The notes below the pieces were generated by a model that saw only the letters and a program-made list of their open reading frames with translations, made no database searches and was not told where the DNA came from. Below, in pieces: positions 9,276-18,455 of a DNA stretch of 64,000 bases (its first letter is position 1; every line of letters starts with the position of its first letter). Source of the DNA: Bacteroidales bacterium (GTDB lineage Bacteria > Bacteroidota > Bacteroidia > Bacteroidales > Tenuifilaceae); contig JACABB010000030.1 in NCBI GenBank assembly GCA_013376985.1, forward strand, positions 1 to 64,000, in the 5' to 3' direction. A program made the position numbers and the translations under genes.

Positions 9276-9517
9276 GCTAAATTTTCACCAATAATCGTAA
9301 AAACAAAAATACATTTTTATTAACGAGTTGCTTAAAAAATCCATCAAATTATCAACCGTATTTTTAGTTGCTGTAAAGTATGGTGTATCTGTGGAAATTT
9401 GGCCTCCCTGCTTGGCATTCTAAACCAAACTTTCATCATCAATTCCCAAAGCGCAAAACCATATTGCACGCTCACAAACTTGTGCTATGTTGCAAAGAAA
9501 TTATTCCATATCCCAGT

Positions 9518-9571
9518 TATCGCAATTTGCGATAGCCCTCTCCCCCACCACATGTATCGCAATTTGTGATA
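9518..9571. repeat. Two copies of the palindrome TATCGCAATTTGCGATA
   Basis: TATCGCAATTTGCGATA at 9518-9534 is a perfect palindrome with 8-bp arms around one base. A second copy with one change lies at 9555-9571, starting 37 bp later. A third, ATCGCAATTTGCGAT, lies at 57257-57271 beside the defence island. Paired palindromes suggest a repressor or operator site, or a short dispersed repeat. The rest of the 451-bp gap (9276-9726) has no ORF; a 23-codon open stretch on the minus strand (about 9422-9490) has no start codon. Confidence 0.6.
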
Positions 9572-9668
9572 ATGAAATTTTTTCACATTAAATACTTTTA
9601 ACCCGATGCTGGTTTTTTAATATTCCGATTGCAAAAAACTTGTGCCATTTGTACTTATATTCTACTAA

Positions 9669-9703
9669 TTGGGTGAAATATAAAATCAATTCGTATAACT
9701 TTG
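9669..9703 (+). promoter_or_regulatory. Probable mfd promoter
   Basis: TTG (9669-9671) and TAACTTTG (9696-9703) with a 24-nt spacer lie upstream of mfd. The -7 box matches TAnnTTTG fully; the spacer is slightly long. The predicted 5' UTR would be about 17 nt. Confidence 0.45.
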
Positions 9704-9726
9704 TAGCATAAACATCAAGCCCATTA

Positions 9727-12700
9727 ATGGAACAGGCGCAAAATATTGATAGTATCCTTGAACTTTACCTTTCTAATAGGAATACTCTACAAATAACCGA
9801 TAATATACAGAGCAACCCACAGGCTAATATCTATTTAAAAGGGTTGGCGGGCTCATCAATTGGTATTGTGGCTTCGGCGTGTATCAAAAAGTTGGAAAGG
9901 CCGTTCCTTTTTATTCTGAATGATAAGGAGGAGGCTGCCTACTTTTTTAACGATCTGTCAAATATTCTATCGCCCGAGCAGATTTTCTTTTTCCCATCAT
10001 CCTATAAGCGTTCCGTGCAATACGGTCAAACACTGCCCGAAGCGGTAATCCAACGCACGGATGTTCTGAATCTTCTCCCAAGATTATCGCACAACCCCAA
10101 TTCAAGCATCGCGATAGTTACCTACCCCGATGCGCTTTTCGAAAAGGTTGTAACCATTGAAAATCTGGAGAGGAATACTCTGATAATTAAGAAAGGCGAG
10201 AAAATCCCGCCATCGTTCATAACGGATCTTTTGGAGGAGTATGGTTTCGAAAGGGTTGAGTTTGTTTATGAACCCGGTCAGTACTCAATCCGCGGGAGCA
10301 TTGTTGATATATTCTCCTTCTCATCATCATTCCCCTACCGTGTAGATTTTTTTGGCGATGAGGTTGAATCCATAAGGGTTTTTGATGTGGAGGATCAGCT
10401 CTCCAAGGAGCAGCTGAACGAAATTACGATAGTTCCCAATATGCACGTTGGCGCAGAAAGCCTTTCGAGGGTTTTTCTCACCAAAGCGTTGCCAAATAGC
10501 ACATCTACATGGGCTAAGAGTAGCGAGGTTGCAATTGGCAGGATGAACGAACTCTACGAACTTGTATCTACCACAGATATTGAAGGTTTTACGGGCGATG
10601 TAGAATCAACCTTTGCATCGGGGAAAGAACTTTTTGATCATTTAAAAGATAGAGGCTCGGTTGATTTTGGGTTCAAACATCTATTTAAACCCGATTTTAC
10701 CGTTGATTTCGAAACATCTCCTCAACCACTTTTCCACAAGAACTTTGAGCTAATTGCCCAAAATATCGAGGAGAATACGCTAAAGGATTATAAAACGTAC
10801 ATCCTTGCCGATAATAAAACCCAGTTCGAAAGGCTTCATGGAATTTTCCAGAGCGTAAACAAGCAGATTCATTTTACACCGATTCCCAAAACCATTCACG
10901 AGGGTTTTACCGATCATACCCTTAAAATCTGCCTTTACACTGATCATCAGCTATTCGACAGATACCATAAGTTTACCCTAAAGCATGAGTTTAACCGCAA
11001 GGATGCCATTTCGATTCAGGAGCTGATAAATCTAAAACCCGGCGATTACGTTGTACATATCGATCATGGGGTTGGTGTGTTTGGCGGTTTAGTTAAAACC
11101 GAGGTCAATGGCAAAAAACAGGAGGCTGTTAGGCTGATATATCAGGATAGCGATACGCTACTTGTTAACATCCATAACCTACATCGCATATCGAAATACA
11201 GGGGAAAGGATGCCGAGGCACCAAAGGTTTATAAACTCGGCACTGGTGCTTGGCAAAAGCTCAAGCAGAATACAAAGCGTAAGATTAAGGATATTGCCAA
11301 AGATCTTATTGCTCTTTACGCCAAACGAAAGGCTGAGCGTGGTTTCGCCTTCTCCCCCGACACCTATATGCAACAGGAACTTGAGGCTTCCTTTATTTTT
11401 GAGGATACTCCCGATCAGGAAAAGGCCACAACAGCGGTTAAGGCTGATATGGAGTCGCAAATCCCAATGGATAGGTTGATTTGCGGAGATGTTGGCTTTG
11501 GAAAAACAGAAATTGCCGTTCGGGCAGCCTTCAAAGCCGTTGCGGATAGCAAGCAGGTTGCGGTGCTTGTGCCAACCACAATTCTTGCGCTTCAACATCA
11601 ACAAACCTTTTCATCAAGGTTAAAGGATTTTCCGTGTACCGTTGATTTTATAAGCAGGATGAAATCTGCCAAATCGCAAAAAGAAACCGCACAGAAGGTA
11701 CTTGAGGGTAAGGTTGATATTGTTATTGGAACACATGCGCTTATCAAAGATTCGTTGAAATTTAAAGATCTTGGCTTGCTGATTATCGATGAGGAGCAAA
11801 AGTTTGGGGTGGCAGCAAAGGAAAAACTAAAACAGCTAAGGGTTAATGTCGATACGCTTACTTTAACCGCCACGCCTATCCCCCGAACGCTTCAGTTCTC
11901 CTTGATGGGTGCAAGGGATTTATCCATCATCAACACACCTCCGCCTAACCGACATCCAATATCAACGGAGATACACGTTTTTAGCTCGCAGATAATAAAG
12001 GAGGCCATTGAGTTTGAGGTATCGAGGGGTGGACAGGTTTTCTTTGTTCACAACCGGGTGCAGAATATTATCGAGGTTCAGGCAATGATCCATAAATTAA
12101 GCCCACAGGTTAGAACCGTTGTTGCCCATGGACAAATGGAACCCGCTAAGCTCGAAAAAACAATGCTCGATTTCATCAGCGGCGATTATGATGTTTTAAT
12201 ATCAACCTCAATAATTGAAGCTGGGCTCGATATATCAAACGCGAATACTATTATTATTAATAACGCTCAAATGTTTGGGTTGAGCGATCTACACCAGCTG
12301 CGTGGACGTGTGGGCAGATCGAATAAGAAAGCATTTTGCTACCTAATTACACCTCCCGTTGAGGCTCTTACCAACGATGCTCGCAGAAGGTTGAAGGCAA
12401 TTGAGGAGTTCTCCGATCTTGGAAGTGGATTTAGCATCGCTATGCAAGATTTAGATATTAGAGGTGCTGGAAATTTACTTGGAGGCGAGCAAAGCGGATT
12501 TATTGCCGATATTGGTTTTGAAACTTATCAACGAATTCTCGATGAGGCAATTCAGGAGCTCAAAGAAACAGAGTTTAAGGATGTTTTTGTAAACGAGAAT
12601 GTTGAGAGTGATAAATCGTGGAAGCCTTTACATGCCGATTGCCATATCGAAACTGACCTAGAACTTCTATTCCCCGATACCTATGTAAACAGCGTCCCCG

Positions 12701-13083
12701 AAAGAATGCGACTTTACAGGGAACTCGATAGCATTGAGAAGGCGGATGATTTACAAAAATTCGAGAACCGGCTAAAAGATCGGTTCGGTGAATTGCCTCA
12801 ACAAGCCCTAGAACTTCTTAATGTAGTTCGATTGAGATGGATTGCCATTGAATTAGGAATGGAAAAGATTGTTCTTAAGAACGAAACTCTTGTAGGATAT
12901 TTTATTTCTAACCAACAATCGTCGTTTTACCGCTCCGAAATATTTGCAAAAATCATAGGTTACATTCAAAAGGATCAGTCGCAATTTCAATTTAAAGAGG
13001 CAAAAGAGAAACTATCGCTCACTGTTAAAAAAGTTGAAAATATCGAAAACGCTATTAAAGTGTTACAACAAATTACTAACTAG
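9727..13083 (+). CDS. mfd: Transcription-repair coupling factor Mfd
   Basis: Mfd is an ATP-driven translocase that removes RNA polymerase stalled at DNA lesions and recruits UvrA. The 1118-residue protein has the full architecture: a UvrB-like N-terminal module (about 1-380), the CarD-like RNA polymerase interaction domain around [19 protein letters not shown] (about 435-500), a superfamily 2 helicase with Walker [10 protein letters not shown] and DEEQ box (about 585-700), the second RecA domain ending in LRGRVGRS, and the C-terminal TRCF domain. The gene begins a run of plus-strand genes with coaX 28 nt downstream. Confidence 0.97.
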   Translation: MEQAQNIDSILELYLSNRNTLQITDNIQSNPQANIYLKGLAGSSIGIVASACIKKLERPFLFILNDKEEAAYFFNDLSNILSPEQIFFFPSSYKRSVQYGQTLPEAVIQRTDVLNLLPRLSHNPNSSIAIVTYPDALFEKVVTIENLERNTLIIKKGEKIPPSFITDLLEEYGFERVEFVYEPGQYSIRGSIVDIFSFSSSFPYRVDFFGDEVESIRVFDVEDQLSKEQLNEITIVPNMHVGAESLSRVFLTKALPNSTSTWAKSSEVAIGRMNELYELVSTTDIEGFTGDVESTFASGKELFDHLKDRGSVDFGFKHLFKPDFTVDFETSPQPLFHKNFELIAQNIEENTLKDYKTYILADNKTQFERLHGIFQSVNKQIHFTPIPKTIHEGFTDHTLKICLYTDHQLFDRYHKFTLKHEFNRKDAISIQELINLKPGDYVVHIDHGVGVFGGLVKTEVNGKKQEAVRLIYQDSDTLLVNIHNLHRISKYRGKDAEAPKVYKLGTGAWQKLKQNTKRKIKDIAKDLIALYAKRKAERGFAFSPDTYMQQELEASFIFEDTPDQEKATTAVKADMESQIPMDRLICGDVGFGKTEIAVRAAFKAVADSKQVAVLVPTTILALQHQQTFSSRLKDFPCTVDFISRMKSAKSQKETAQKVLEGKVDIVIGTHALIKDSLKFKDLGLLIIDEEQKFGVAAKEKLKQLRVNVDTLTLTATPIPRTLQFSLMGARDLSIINTPPPNRHPISTEIHVFSSQIIKEAIEFEVSRGGQVFFVHNRVQNIIEVQAMIHKLSPQVRTVVAHGQMEPAKLEKTMLDFISGDYDVLISTSIIEAGLDISNANTIIINNAQMFGLSDLHQLRGRVGRSNKKAFCYLITPPVEALTNDARRRLKAIEEFSDLGSGFSIAMQDLDIRGAGNLLGGEQSGFIADIGFETYQRILDEAIQELKETEFKDVFVNENVESDKSWKPLHADCHIETDLELLFPDTYVNSVPERMRLYRELDSIEKADDLQKFENRLKDRFGELPQQALELLNVVRLRWIAIELGMEKIVLKNETLVGYFISNQQSSFYRSEIFAKIIGYIQKDQSQFQFKEAKEKLSLTVKKVENIENAIKVLQQITN

Positions 13084-13110
13084 CTGCCTGTAAATAAATT
13101 TTTTTACTGG

Positions 13111-13836
13111 ATGAACCTTGTTGTTGATATCGGAAATTCTTTAACCAAAGTTGCTATTATTGAAGGCGAAAGCATAATCAATGTTGATAAGTATGAAATT
13201 CTATCAACCGATGTTATTGATAAAACGGTATCAAAATATGCTCCTAGTAGAGCAATTATTTCAAATGTTGGCAAAATAGATAAAGAAATTTCAAGTCACT
13301 TAAAGAACATTATTCCAACAATTGAATTTACTAGCTTAACTAAAATACCTATCACCATCAACTATAAAACACCACAAACCTTAGGGCTAGATAGAATAGC
13401 GTTAGCTGTTGGTGCTAATTATCTCTATCCTTCTACAAACCTGCTCGTAATAGGTTGCGGTACGGCTATCACCTACGATCTTGTTGATAGTAAAAGTATG
13501 TACTACGGAGGAGCCATATCACCGGGTATTGTACTAAGATTTAAATCATTAAATCAGCATACAGCAAATCTCCCACTCCTAGAACAAGTAGATAAATTTG
13601 AACTAATCGGCTCAAGTACCTCCGAATGCATAGAATCAGGGGTACTAAACGGGGTTATTGGTGAAGTTGATTACTTTATTGACAGTTTTAAAACAAAATT
13701 TCCCTCACTAAAGGTATTAGTAACAGGTGGTGATGCGAATTTCTTTGTTAATAAGTTAAAAAATAGCATCTTTGTAGTCCAAAATTTAGTAATAATAGGC
13801 TTAAACCGAATAATTGAATTCAATGCAAAACATTAA
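13111..13836 (+). CDS. coaX: Type III pantothenate kinase
   Basis: CoaX phosphorylates pantothenate in the first step of coenzyme A synthesis. The N-terminus NLVVDIGNSLTKVAI is the ASKHA phosphate-binding signature of the type III family. LGLDRIALAVGA and VIGCGTAITYDLV are the other conserved motifs, and 241 residues is normal. The last codons overlap the start of the outer membrane protein gene, a neighbourhood often seen in Bacteroidota (coaX, barrel, lptC, PPIase). Confidence 0.93.
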   Translation: MNLVVDIGNSLTKVAIIEGESIINVDKYEILSTDVIDKTVSKYAPSRAIISNVGKIDKEISSHLKNIIPTIEFTSLTKIPITINYKTPQTLGLDRIALAVGANYLYPSTNLLVIGCGTAITYDLVDSKSMYYGGAISPGIVLRFKSLNQHTANLPLLEQVDKFELIGSSTSECIESGVLNGVIGEVDYFIDSFKTKFPSLKVLVTGGDANFFVNKLKNSIFVVQNLVIIGLNRIIEFNAKH

Positions 13837-15103
13837 AAAAACATTCTTAACCAGCGCATTAATTATTGTCTCAATTTTTGCTTACGCTCAAAGTGTTAAT
13901 ACATATTCACCCTATTCACGCTATGGAGTTGGTCAAATACCAACTCGCGGGTTTGCTTCAACAAAAGGGATGGGTGGAATATCACAGGCCGTCAGAAATC
14001 CTTTTGGAATAAACTACCTAAATCCTGCTTCATATACCGCTCAGGACTCAATGTCGTTTATACTAGATTTTGGAATGGAAACTGGGGTAACTAAATACGA
14101 GACCCTCAATCAATCAGCAAAAAATGGATCGGGTGGAATTCACCATGTTGCTATATCTTTCCCAATGACAAAGTGGTGGGGCGCAAGTTTTGGTATTGTA
14201 CCATATAGCCATGTTGGCTATAAAATTAAGGATTATGAAACAGATCCAATTTTACTTAGCTCAATTGGTCGCATTAAATATTATCATAGTGGCGAAGGGG
14301 GAATTAATCAAGTATTTCTTGGAAATGCTTTTAAATTAAAAAACTTATCGGTAGGTTTTAATCTTTCATATTTCTTCGGTAGCCTCGATTATATTAATGA
14401 AATTGTCTACCCCGCAGATAAACAAAGCTACTATGCCAATTTTAAGGAAAGAAACAGTATCGTTATAGGCGATGTTGCTCTCAGTATTGGGGCGCAGTAT
14501 ACATTGTTCATTAACAAACAAGATAATAATTACTTCCAGTTTGGTGCTACCTTAGATAACGAGTCTAATATAAGAGCTAAACGAAAATACTTTGCACAAT
14601 CTGAACTTAGCGGAAATGCCGATACGGTTTCATTTAAGGATAGTACATACGGACATATCACCTTCCCACGAAATATTAGCATAGGTGCTGCTTATAATTA
14701 TAAAAACAAGATTTTTACCTCAATTGAATACTCCACTCAGGATTGGTCTAATTCAGCATTTTTGGGGGTAAAACAACCCCTTTCTAACTCTCAAACTTAT
14801 CGCTTTGGAGTTGAGTATACACCAAATCGTAATGATTTAAAGAGTTATTTCAAGAGAGTTAATTACAGATTTGGCTCACACTACACTAACTCATATATTA
14901 AGATTAATAACAATCAGATTAACGAATATGGAGTAAGTGCTGGGTTGGGATTTCCTTTTAGGAATAATACAAGATTTAACGTTTCCTTTGAATGGGGAAG
15001 AAGAGGAACAACTAATGATAATCTTGTAAGAGAAACCTATGGTTTAGTTAGTTTTAGTTTAACATTCTATGATTTCTGGTTTATTAAAAGAAAGTATAAC
15101 TAA
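13823..15103 (+). CDS. Outer membrane beta-barrel protein, FadL/PorV-like
   Basis: The protein begins with a Sec signal peptide (MQNIKKTF... ending at YAQS) and continues with NTYSPYSRYGVGQIPT, RGFASTKGMGGI and LNPASYTA. That asparagine/proline pattern is typical of the FadL/OMPP1/PorV superfamily in Bacteroidota. The remainder alternates short polar turns with amphipathic strands (for instance KIFTSIEYSTQDWS) and ends in an aromatic residue-rich strand, as barrels do. I chose ATG 13823; a TTG at 13814 is in frame but would only add three residues ahead of the signal peptide. It overlaps coaX by 14 nt, so the two are coupled. The cargo or substrate is unknown. Confidence 0.8.
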   Translation: MQNIKKTFLTSALIIVSIFAYAQSVNTYSPYSRYGVGQIPTRGFASTKGMGGISQAVRNPFGINYLNPASYTAQDSMSFILDFGMETGVTKYETLNQSAKNGSGGIHHVAISFPMTKWWGASFGIVPYSHVGYKIKDYETDPILLSSIGRIKYYHSGEGGINQVFLGNAFKLKNLSVGFNLSYFFGSLDYINEIVYPADKQSYYANFKERNSIVIGDVALSIGAQYTLFINKQDNNYFQFGATLDNESNIRAKRKYFAQSELSGNADTVSFKDSTYGHITFPRNISIGAAYNYKNKIFTSIEYSTQDWSNSAFLGVKQPLSNSQTYRFGVEYTPNRNDLKSYFKRVNYRFGSHYTNSYIKINNNQINEYGVSAGLGFPFRNNTRFNVSFEWGRRGTTNDNLVRETYGLVSFSLTFYDFWFIKRKYN

Positions 15104-15150
15104 TTTTCTCTAATACGTTAGCGTTCCATTTTAACAGAGACCTTGAACCT

Positions 15151-15762
15151 GTGATTAGACTTAGTTTAAAGAAAAATCATAAAACCCTGATATTCGTAAC
15201 CTTTGTATTTTCATGGGTTAGTACACTCATTTCTTGCACTAATAATATTGATATAGCGAGTGTTCTTGATAATAAAGAAGATAAAGCTTCGATAACTGCA
15301 AAAAAGTCAGAAATTATATATACAGAGAATGGAAAGGTTAAACTTAAAGTAATTGCTCCTGTAACCAAAATCTTTCAAAATGTTGATCAGCCATATACCG
15401 AATTTCCAGAAGGTATAACGGTATATAACTTCTCTGACTCGATGGAAATTGAATCAGAACTTACCTCGAACTATGCCAATTATTACGATAAAAAGAAACT
15501 CTGGTCTGCTAGCAACAATGTAATAGCAAAAAACAAAAAAGGAGAAACCTTAAATACTGAGCATCTTTTTTGGGATCAAAACAAAAAAACAATTTATACC
15601 GAAGACATGGTTAAAATAACCACAGCCGATGGTATTCAATATGGTCAAGGTTTTGTTTCTGATGAAGCTTTTAATAATTGGGAAATAAAGAAACCCAATA
15701 GTTTTTACTATTTGAATGAAAATAAGGAAGCCAAAAAGGATTCTACCTTAAGTAAAAAATAA
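15151..15762 (+). CDS. lptC: LPS export protein LptC (lipoprotein form)
   Basis: LptC bridges the inner-membrane LPS transporter LptBFG to the periplasmic LptA. The start is GTG. A hydrophobic segment ending in TLISC (Cys29) looks like a lipobox, so this form may be lipid-anchored rather than having a classical membrane anchor. The following ~150 residues have the repeated LptC/OstA beta-jellyroll pattern: ESELTSNYANYYDKKKLW, NVIAKNKKGETLNTEHLFW and IYTEDMVKITTADGIQYG, which is characteristic of Bacteroidota LptC. The gene sits between the barrel protein and the PPIase, consistent with envelope biogenesis. Confidence 0.85.
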   Translation: MIRLSLKKNHKTLIFVTFVFSWVSTLISCTNNIDIASVLDNKEDKASITAKKSEIIYTENGKVKLKVIAPVTKIFQNVDQPYTEFPEGITVYNFSDSMEIESELTSNYANYYDKKKLWSASNNVIAKNKKGETLNTEHLFWDQNKKTIYTEDMVKITTADGIQYGQGFVSDEAFNNWEIKKPNSFYYLNENKEAKKDSTLSKK

Positions 15763-15815
15763 TTCTTTAGTGCCTTTTTTGAAAATACTGATCCTCAAAT
15801 TCACTCAACTATTTA

Positions 15816-15998
15816 ATGAAAAAATTAGCTTATATCCTTGAAATGACTTGGTTAACCCTGTCTGTTATATGCTTAGCCATTGCAATATATACATTTATTT
15901 TTCCTGGGATAAAGGCAAATTCTATGTTTCTGGTCTTAAGCATAATTGCATTCCTTATGTACCTTATGAGAAGATCTAGGCGTTTAAAGCAATCTTGA
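15816..15998 (+). CDS. Small two-helix membrane protein
   Basis: The 60-residue product has two hydrophobic segments (about 9-30 and 36-51) and a positively charged tail (MRRSRRLKQS). It lies between lptC and the PPIase gene on the same strand, 53 nt after lptC. Its place in an envelope-biogenesis cluster and its clean hydropathy argue that it is real. No function can be assigned. Confidence 0.6.
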   Translation: MKKLAYILEMTWLTLSVICLAIAIYTFIFPGIKANSMFLVLSIIAFLMYLMRRSRRLKQS

Positions 15999-16101
15999 GG
16001 CTTTTCAAAATTATTTTTTCTTCAGTCCCTCCTCTCTAAAAAAGCATATTGTTCCTAATATAATTAATAATCGGCTATTTTTTAAAAATTGAAGCTCGAC
16101 T

Positions 16102-16134
16102 TTTGAAAGGCAAAAACTAAAATTGCTATATTCG
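16102..16134 (+). promoter_or_regulatory. Promoter of the PPIase gene
   Basis: TTTG (16102-16105) and TATATTCG (16127-16134) are separated by 21 nt. This matches the Bacteroidota promoter with one change in the -7 box. The predicted transcript starts about 40 nt before the ATG at 16181. Confidence 0.5.
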
Positions 16135-16180
16135 TAGCTTCAAAAAAACGAAATTAAAAAGAGAACTAAATAAGAATTAA

Positions 16181-18286
16181 ATGGCTACACTAGAGAAATT
16201 AAGAAACCGAGCAGGTGTTCTTCTAGCAGTTGTAATTGGAATAGCACTTTTTTCATTCATCCTAGGTGATTTTATCAAACCAGGTAAATCGATTTTTGCA
16301 AATTCTGAACATGAACTAGCTAAAATAGCAGGGAAATCAATTCCTTACCAGTTATACCAAGGAAAGGTTGAAGAAATCTATGAGATTAATAAACTTTTCA
16401 CAGGTAAAAATAGTATTGATGAGCAGACCTCTGAGAACTTACGCGAACAAGTATGGCAACAACTTGTAAGAGAGAATGTGATGGAAGATCAGTACAAAGA
16501 TCTTGGTTTAGCATTACATCCTGATGAACTATTTGATATGGTTCAAGGCCGTAATATACACCCTATGATCCAGCAACTTTTCGGAAATCCTCAAACAGGG
16601 GAGGTGAAAAAAGAAGCAATTATCCAATTCCTCAAAAAAATGGACGAAGATCCAAGCGGTCGTCAAAAAACGATATGGTTGTATGTTGAGAACGAGATCA
16701 AGACAGAACGTATTTTCACAAAATATACCAACCTAATTCGTAAAGGTCTTTACGCAACCAACCTTGAAACACGCAGATCTGCCAATGACAAAACCACTAA
16801 GGTCGATTTTGCTTATATAAATAAACCTTATTCTTCAATTTCAGATTCTTTGGTTAAATATACTCAATCCGATTTAGAAAAATACTACGAATCTCATAAA
16901 CAGGATTACGAACAAAAAGCAACACGGGATATTGAGTATGTTATCTTCCCTATTCGTCCTTCTGATGAGGATAACAAGATCGTAGAGGAGTGGATTAATA
17001 AGATTAAGGGGGAATTTCAAAATGCTCCTGATGCAAAACAGTATGCAACACTTAATTCCGATACTCCTTTTGATGGTAGAAACTATAAAGATGGCGAATT
17101 GCCAAAAGATTATAATAGCTGGTCATTTCTTGCAAAGCAGGGTGAAATGATGGGTCCAATTTACGATGGGAATAGTTATAAACTTATAAGGCTTGCAAGT
17201 ATTAACTATTTGCCAGATTCTGTAAAAGTTCGCCATATTCTAATTAGCCCCAAAGTCAAAACCCAAGAGGCAGTTAATAAAGCTAAAGTAACCGCTGATA
17301 GTTTATTAGCTGTTTTGAAAAGAGGGGGAAGTTTTGATAAACTTGCAAAGGAATATTCTAGCGACCCTGGCTCAAAGGATAAAAGCGGAGAGCTTGGTTG
17401 GATACGTGAAGGTATGATGGTTAAACCATTTAGCGATGCTTGTTTTAATGGGAAAAAAGGAGAACTTACTATTGTTGAAACACAATATGGTTATCATATT
17501 TTAAATGTTATAGACAGAGGTAAAGAGGTTAAAAAGGTTCAGGTTGCTGTTGTTGAAAGAAAAGTTACTGCTAGTTCCAAAACTATTCAATCAATCTTTT
17601 CTGAAGCATCCCAATTTGCAGGAACAAATACAACCAAAGAACTATTCATAAAAGCTGCTGCAAGTAAAAAATTAACCCCACGTATTGCTTCAAACCTTCT
17701 TGCAAACGATCGAAAAATAGCAGGACTTGATAATCCTAGAGAAGTTATTCGCTGGGCATTCAAATCTAAAAAAGGAAATGTATCAGATGTATTTGAACTT
17801 GGAGAAAGTTTCATAGTTGCAACTCTTTCAGAAATTCGTGAAGAGGGTTTTGCTCCTCTTTCTCAGGTTAAGGAGGAGGTAAAATTAAATGTTATCCGTG
17901 GAAAAAAGGGAGAAATCCTATCCCAAAAACTTCATGATGCAATGAAAGGTTCGCAAAATATTGAATCCATTGCACAAAATGTTGGTTCAAGGGTAGAACA
18001 AGCATCAAGAGTATCTTTCAGCTCTTTTTCATTACCAAATGCAGGAGCTGAGCCATCAGTAATTGCAACAGCAACTATCAGCCCCGAAGGAAAAATCGTA
18101 GGCCCTATTAAAGGAAATAGCGGTGTCTTTATTCTTAGCATAACAGCACTGAATAAAGAAGAATCTGATTTAGTATCTGAAAAAAATAGAATACAAGGCT
18201 CTTATGCATCAAGAGCTTACTACGAAGCTTATGAAGCAGTAAAGAAAGATGCAAACATTAAGGATAATCGTTCGAAATTCTATTAA
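16181..18286 (+). CDS. Periplasmic peptidyl-prolyl isomerase, SurA/PpiD type
   Basis: This is a membrane-anchored periplasmic chaperone and prolyl isomerase for outer-membrane and secreted proteins. It has an N-terminal transmembrane segment (about 12-30, VLLAVVIGIALFSFILGDF) and no cleavage site, as in PpiD. A SurA-N-like helical region follows. A parvulin (rotamase) domain lies at about 345-445, with VRHILISPKVK, GGSFDKLAKEYSSDPGSKD, GELGWIREGMMVKPF and TQYGYHILNV. A second, degenerate PPIase-like region follows to the C-terminus. At 701 residues it is typical of the Bacteroidota form. A clear promoter precedes it and a strong terminator follows. Confidence 0.9.
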   Translation: MATLEKLRNRAGVLLAVVIGIALFSFILGDFIKPGKSIFANSEHELAKIAGKSIPYQLYQGKVEEIYEINKLFTGKNSIDEQTSENLREQVWQQLVRENVMEDQYKDLGLALHPDELFDMVQGRNIHPMIQQLFGNPQTGEVKKEAIIQFLKKMDEDPSGRQKTIWLYVENEIKTERIFTKYTNLIRKGLYATNLETRRSANDKTTKVDFAYINKPYSSISDSLVKYTQSDLEKYYESHKQDYEQKATRDIEYVIFPIRPSDEDNKIVEEWINKIKGEFQNAPDAKQYATLNSDTPFDGRNYKDGELPKDYNSWSFLAKQGEMMGPIYDGNSYKLIRLASINYLPDSVKVRHILISPKVKTQEAVNKAKVTADSLLAVLKRGGSFDKLAKEYSSDPGSKDKSGELGWIREGMMVKPFSDACFNGKKGELTIVETQYGYHILNVIDRGKEVKKVQVAVVERKVTASSKTIQSIFSEASQFAGTNTTKELFIKAAASKKLTPRIASNLLANDRKIAGLDNPREVIRWAFKSKKGNVSDVFELGESFIVATLSEIREEGFAPLSQVKEEVKLNVIRGKKGEILSQKLHDAMKGSQNIESIAQNVGSRVEQASRVSFSSFSLPNAGAEPSVIATATISPEGKIVGPIKGNSGVFILSITALNKEESDLVSEKNRIQGSYASRAYYEAYEAVKKDANIKDNRSKFY

Positions 18287-18303
18287 TATCTGATTCCTTA
18301 AGA

Positions 18304-18336
18304 ATAAAAAAGGAGGGTTTCGACCCTCCTTTTTTT
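18304..18336 (+). terminator. Intrinsic terminator after the PPIase gene
   Basis: AAAAAAGGAGGG (from 18306) pairs with CCCTCCTTTTTT (from 18324) across a 6-nt loop TTTCGA. A T-run follows. It lies 18 nt after the stop codon. The A-run on the other side would let it work in both directions. Confidence 0.92.
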
Positions 18337-18455
18337 GCTCTAAATCCTTTTTCGCTTGATCTGCAATAAATAAATATCTAAATTACATCGCTTATATTTA
18401 ATCAATTTGATATTAAATTCGTAAAAGTGCAAATAGAAACCTAACCACAATACAT

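Noticed and set aside
9422-9490. A 23-codon open stretch on the minus strand in the mfd upstream gap, with protein-like composition
   Set aside because: No start codon and bounded by a stop; too short to support a gene or a certain remnant.
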